From Temnopleurus reevesii (Eukaryota > Echinodermata > Echinoidea > Temnopleuroida > Temnopleuridae), in NCBI GenBank assembly GCA_036244855.1, contig BQKZ01001487.1:34425-98424 (forward strand): 64,000 nt of DNA. Direction: 5' to 3'. The translations under genes and the position numbers were made by a program. Shown here piece by piece: positions 60,359 to 64,000 of this stretch. Within the stretch, counting starts at the first letter, position 1. Each line of letters begins with the position of its first letter. The notes below the pieces were generated by a model. It was not told the DNA's origin. It saw only the letters and a list, made by a program, of their open reading frames with translations, and ran no database searches.

Positions 60359-60871
60359 CAACAAAGGTTTAAGGAAGCCATAAAAGAACTAATTTTTTTT
60401 TCATTTAGAAGAAAGATTAATTAAATGTTGAACCGTCCAATTACAAAAGAGTCGAGACAATTAATTGTAATGATAAATGTCTCACATCTGAAAACAAGTT
60501 GAATTTTAGACTGCAAAGGGTGGGGGTGTATATTAATCTTTTTAGAATCACATATGGATATATTTAGGAATTTGTTTTGTGTGATTTAGTTTAATGTATT
60601 TATGTTGTTCGACTATTTGCCAAAGCTTTACATAACCCAGGCAATTTCTGTGCTATGTGCAGATGATATATGTGATGAAAAATAACACTGGCACTTGACT
60701 TGGGGATTTAGATTTTGTATCGAAAAAATTAGGTTATTTTAAGAATGAAGTCTATGGGTGTTTTGTTCATAAAATTGTGCAAGTGCTGGCTAGTAATTGA
60801 TTCCCATTTTGACGCAAATTTGTGCTTCAACTTCAGGTACCTGAGCCAGAAGGGGATTAGTACAAGACACA

Positions 60872-61055
60872 CAAAGGGGTTGTTGCTCAAAAGTTGCTAT
60901 TGATCACAAGTTGCAGTTGATCGGGACGCGCCAATTAAAATCATTGTTTCATGCGCGTCTTATTAAATGCGCGCACTACGTGCAAATGAAAATGCGCGTT
61001 ACAATCTGCAAAGTTGCAGTTGATTTGCAGTTGATTTTGAGCAACACCCCCAAAG
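60872..61055. mobile_element. Short TIR element (about 184 bp with flanks)
   Basis: ggggttgttgctcaaaa (60876-60892) is complementary to ttttgagcaacacccc (61035-61050) apart from a one-base indel. A direct CAAA lies outside each end (60872-60875 and 61051-61054), which may be the target duplication. Inside, gttgcagttgat is repeated in direct orientation near both ends and a cluster of gcgcgc words sits in the middle. It is non-coding and MITE-like. Confidence 0.65.
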
Positions 61056-61949
61056 AGTTAAAAAATTATATTTTATCAGATGTTAAAGTGAGCATTTAGG
61101 AAAGATGAATTCTATAAAGTGCTATGTTGCAAATGTACCACCGTCTTTGTATTATTAGTTTGAAATACTTCAATGGTTGCATTCAGAAACATTTCAGATC
61201 ATTTGAAATAGGGCTTTGTTATAAGTATCAATTTCTGAAAGGAAAATAATATGTGTAAAGTATTATTTAAAGAAAAACATAGATGCACAGATTATACAAA
61301 AAGGTGAACTTTTTCATGTGGATGAAATTTACTTCATAATTTTGCTTTCAGTGATGTTGGAAAGGAGATGTCTATTTGGAAAAAAAAGAAGAAAATGTTT
61401 GTGATTTATCTATGTAACAGTTTCTGTGATCAGTGAATATGTTTGGATGTTAAATTTGTTTTACACATTTTAAAAGATGGGAGTGTTTGTATCTTTCATA
61501 ATTTATGGGGAAATTGTTTTCATTGAGTATATAATCTTCTCCCATTAATGAAAAAATAGTCAAGTGCTATGTGTTAGTGCAGGAATTACGCAAGCCAAGC
61601 TTTCAAGCAACAATTGCTTGAATGGTGTAGTATATAACTACATTTTACATAGCTTTTTAATTTCCCTTTGTTTGGTTCAATGGGCTCATCTGCTGCAAGT
61701 ACATTCTGGTGGTCCTTTATTAGATATGATTTGAAATTGTTGCAAAATAAGCTTTCATTTTACTCCTGATGATCTCATTTTGTCTTTCCTTTCATGAGAT
61801 TGTAACATTGACCTCCTAAAATTTGCTTTTGTTTTATTTTAATTCTAAGGACTGTTATTTCAAAATGGCAATCTTGTTTTCATTGTATGATTTTTTTTCT
61901 CACTATTTTAAGAGATATATGTACAGATATAAATGTTGAGTAATTATGA

Positions 61950-61955
61950 AATAAA
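61950..61955 (+). terminator. Candidate distal polyadenylation signal AATAAA
   Basis: Exact AATAAA followed about 20-30 nt later by ttgttgtc, a plausible GU-rich downstream element. It is one of the better distal candidates. Confidence 0.4.
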
Positions 61956-62255
61956 CACAGATTAACACATTGTTGTCACATGATTGTACAGAATTTTTGT
62001 TAAATTGATAAAATGATTTTAAAAAGATATAAAATCAACTGTTTGTTCATGAATTTAAGTGTAAAGATGGTTTAAATGATGAGGAATAGTTGATTTTGAA
62101 AATGCTAAGTAAAGATGGAATTATAAGCTGTAATCTTTGTTTCATGATTCTATTTCATTGAGTTATGTTTTTTTCTTCAAATATTTGGACTGGGTCCTTC
62201 TGTGTTGATCTGCATGTTAAGCATGTGGGGATTAGTTTTGTGTCAAAAGTAAAGG

Positions 62256-62261
62256 AATAAA
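62256..62261 (+). terminator. Candidate distal polyadenylation signal AATAAA
   Basis: Exact AATAAA followed by tgtgctatttg and later aatgtttgtc. A strong hairpin begins about 100 nt downstream. Confidence 0.35.
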
Positions 62262-62361
62262 TTATTCCACAGACTAAAAATATGTGCTATTTGAATTAAG
62301 TGTGGATATCAAAATTGTAATGTTTGTCATAGCAGTAAGAAAGAGAGAATATGAAGTGATG

Positions 62362-62471
62362 AGCTATGGATAGCTCTCTGGAGTAGATTTTTAAAAAACA
62401 TTTTTGACATTGTCACTACTCCCGACAATGAAAAAATGTATTAAAAATATTCCAGAGAGCTATCCGTAGCT
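62362..62471. repeat. 110-nt near-perfect hairpin
   Basis: Outer arms 62362-62382 and 62451-62471 pair over 21 bp with one mismatch (tatgga/tccgta). Inner arms pair 'atttttaaaaaacatttttgacattgtc' with 'gacaatgaaaaaatgtattaaaaat' with few mismatches, leaving a loop of about ten bases around actactccc. It could be a small MITE or a hairpin-forming RNA. No target duplication is clear. Confidence 0.75.
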
Positions 62472-62769
62472 ATGAAGAAATAAGGGAACATAGAAGCAAA
62501 TTTGATGAGACAAGGGCAAAGAAAAAGAGAGAGGAAAATGCAAAGAATTTGCGAGATTGAGAGAGTAGAGACCCACTATAATTATTTGCAGAGGTGTAGA
62601 AAATGGAGTATGGTAAAAAAAAAAAAAATGAACAAATGAAGTAAAAAGGATTATTTTAAGACAAAAAGAAAAGATAAGGAGATGGAACAAAACAAATACT
62701 TCAGAAGAAATAATAAGGATAAAGAAAACAAAAACAAAAAACACCTAATTATAGGAAGATGTGGCATGA

Positions 62770-62965
62770 AGAGAGAAGAAAAGAATTATACAGATGTGAG
62801 AGGGTGAGAGAGGGACAGGTGAGAGGGTAAGAGAGGGGGAGAGAGAGAGCGGAAAGGGTGAAGGTAAAAAAAAAAGGGCTGTGGTCAGAAGGTGGTTGAA
62901 GATTAAGAGGGTAGAGGGAACGGAGATAGGGTAGAGGGAACGGAGATGGGGAGAGGAAGAGATGG
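62770..62965. repeat. GA-rich purine tract with a 20-bp tandem duplication
   Basis: Continuous purine-rich sequence (gagagggtgagagagggac, gagagagagagcgg). It includes gggtagagggaacggagat twice in tandem, with a 20-bp period, near 62909-62948. Confidence 0.85.
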
Positions 62966-63080
62966 AGAACAGTCCGATTTTGTAAAGCGATACGAATAAA
63001 GAAAAATTAGAGGGCAAGACGTATGATTTCAAAATATCAAACTTGGATCCATTGTATTCATCGTCATAAAACAAAAATTT

Positions 63081-63382
63081 AATATTTTTTTATCTAACTT
63101 AAAATATATTCGATGGAACTTTGATTAAAAAAAAAATGCTCAAAACTCTACACAATCATTTCAAATTTTACTTTAGAAATACTAAATGAAAACTACTTTT
63201 TTTTCTGCAATGCCCTATCAATGATTTACCTNAATATTTTTATCTAACTTTTAAAATATATTCGATGGAACTTTGATTAAAAAAAAAATGCTCAAAACTC
63301 TACACAATCATTTCAAATTTTACTTTACAAATACTAAATACATACTACTTTTTTTCTGCAATGCCCTATCAATGATTTACCT
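63081..63382. repeat. ~150-bp direct duplication either side of a single N (assembly seam)
   Basis: The block aatatttttttatctaactt...atgatttacct (63081-63231) is repeated almost exactly at 63233-63382, with N at 63232 between them. Differences are few (an extra T, tttagaaat/tttacaaat, atgaaaac/atacatac). This is what two overlapping contig ends look like when they are butted together instead of merged. Confidence 0.9.
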
Positions 63383-63885
63383 CAAGGTCGCCCACCTTCT
63401 CAATTATCCCCAATAATTTGGATCATTTCTTGCTCAATTACGCCTCAATCCTCCTGCTCATCCTTTAAAGTTTGATTGACAAATGATGCTGCATTCTTTC
63501 ACTTACGGCATCCGAGTTGAGCTTTTTAAGGGAATTAACTGTCCTCTCATTCAATAATTTATCAGGAAATTTCACGATAATGTAGAAATCTGACTGTCGC
63601 ATATAAATCTGTTCATTATGGCCATTTCCTTTGTGGTTACAAACTGAATCGTGTCCCGTCTTCGTTCATACTTGGACAATATATCAATTAGGCTTGTATT
63701 GGTGGATTTTGAGAGGGCTCTTTCTTTTCACTATTATTTGAGCATCATTCTTGTTATCTTGCAGTAATTATTTTGTCTACCAGTTTTGAGAGCCCATATC
63801 TAATGCAGATTGAGAGTTTAGGGATCCACTGTTGCTTTAGATGTCTTCAAAAGTTTCCATCTTCTTCATATTCTCAATGCGTCTC

Positions 63886-63960
63886 TTTCTCGCTCTCCCT
63901 CCCTCCCTCCCTCCCCTATCCCACCAACTCTCTCTCTCTCTCCCTCTCTCTCACTCTCTC

Positions 63961-64000
<40 letters not shown>
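63886..64000 (+). repeat. (TC)n / (CCCT)n microsatellite at window end
   Basis: ctcgctctccctccctccctccctcccc followed by (tc)n with few interruptions to the last base. The array may continue beyond the window. Confidence 0.97.

Larger units (their letters stand above)
56452..62261 (+). other. Putative distal 3' UTR exon of the MEIS-class gene
   Basis: Begins at the acceptor at 56451 and runs, without convincing coding content, to one of several AATAAA signals (57583, 58148, 60353, 61950, 62256). It is AT-rich with many ATTTA words. It also holds a 7-nt CTACCTC (let-7 seed complement) at 56548-56554, a TGTACATA Pumilio-type site at 57676-57683, a (GTAT)n run at 60235-60276, a TIR-bounded element at 60872-61055, and a perfect 9-bp hairpin at 61602-61622. 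A 71-codon frame is open from the acceptor (phase 2) to 56668. The true 3' end cannot be fixed from sequence. Confidence 0.5.
62262..64000. other. Region downstream of the last poly(A) candidate
   Basis: No gene recognised. It holds the hairpin at 62362-62471, a purine-rich tract, a duplicated contig seam around 63232, an AT-rich unique stretch 63390-63880 with a TGATTGACA word (PBX/MEIS-HOX-type composite site) at 63473-63481, and a terminal (TC)n run. It could be intergenic or still transcribed. Confidence 0.6.

Noticed and set aside
1..64000. tRNA, rRNA, snRNA genes or CRISPR-like arrays
   Set aside because: I scanned by eye for GGTTCGANNCC-type boxes, 5S/U-snRNA motifs and regularly spaced direct repeats and saw none. 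The tandem arrays present have no unique spacers.
1..64000. Individual TGACAG/CTGTCA MEIS half-sites as evidence of autoregulation
   Set aside because: A 6-bp word is expected about 30 times on both strands of 64 kb, and the ones noticed (e.g. 23214-23221) are not clustered enough to claim function.

Overview
This is a metazoan nuclear genomic window of AT-rich, intron-dominated sequence. It holds the 3' half of one recognisable gene on the + strand: a MEIS/homothorax-class TALE homeobox gene. I read five coding exons with canonical splice sites and consistent phases (2273-2468, 32661-32809, 36852-36928, 48281-48339, 54382-54527). Joined, they give 208 codons plus a TGA stop. They cover the Ser/Gly/Pro-rich linker, an acidic stretch, the whole TALE homeodomain and the short conserved MEIS C-terminal motif. 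The N-terminal PBC-interacting MEIS domain is not here and should lie upstream of base 1. The large, simple-repeat-rich introns, the frequent 'taggcct' words and the family of short TTAA- or TIR-bounded elements suggest an echinoderm, most likely a sea urchin. That assignment is inference.

Layout: 1-2272 is the end of an upstream intron. 2469-32660 is a 30.2 kb intron that carries a 15-bp minisatellite (4821-6000), a CA-rich tract, a 978-bp repeat present twice (9623-10600 and 23795-24772, the second copy bounded by single Ns), a foldback element (21777-22033) and a small palindromic element near 27.0 kb. 32810-36851 holds two long polypyrimidine tracts. 36929-48280 holds GAT repeats and several GC-richer islands. 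48340-54381 follows the last homeodomain exon. 54572-56451 looks like an intron in the 3' UTR containing a TTAA-flanked MITE-like element. 56452 to about 62.3 kb reads as a long 3' UTR with several AATAAA signals. After that come a strong hairpin, purine/pyrimidine tracts, an assembly seam at 63232 and a (TC)n end.

No second protein-coding gene, tRNA, rRNA, CRISPR array or intact transposon was recognised. Most other open frames are intronic noise or by-products of triplet-period simple repeats. The most interesting material is the repeat ecology inside this developmental regulator: four independent inverted-repeat elements, a duplicated block with an abrupt change of divergence, a higher-order minisatellite, and an ambiguous C-terminus/3' UTR splice arrangement. 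I found no evidence of a wholly new biological system.
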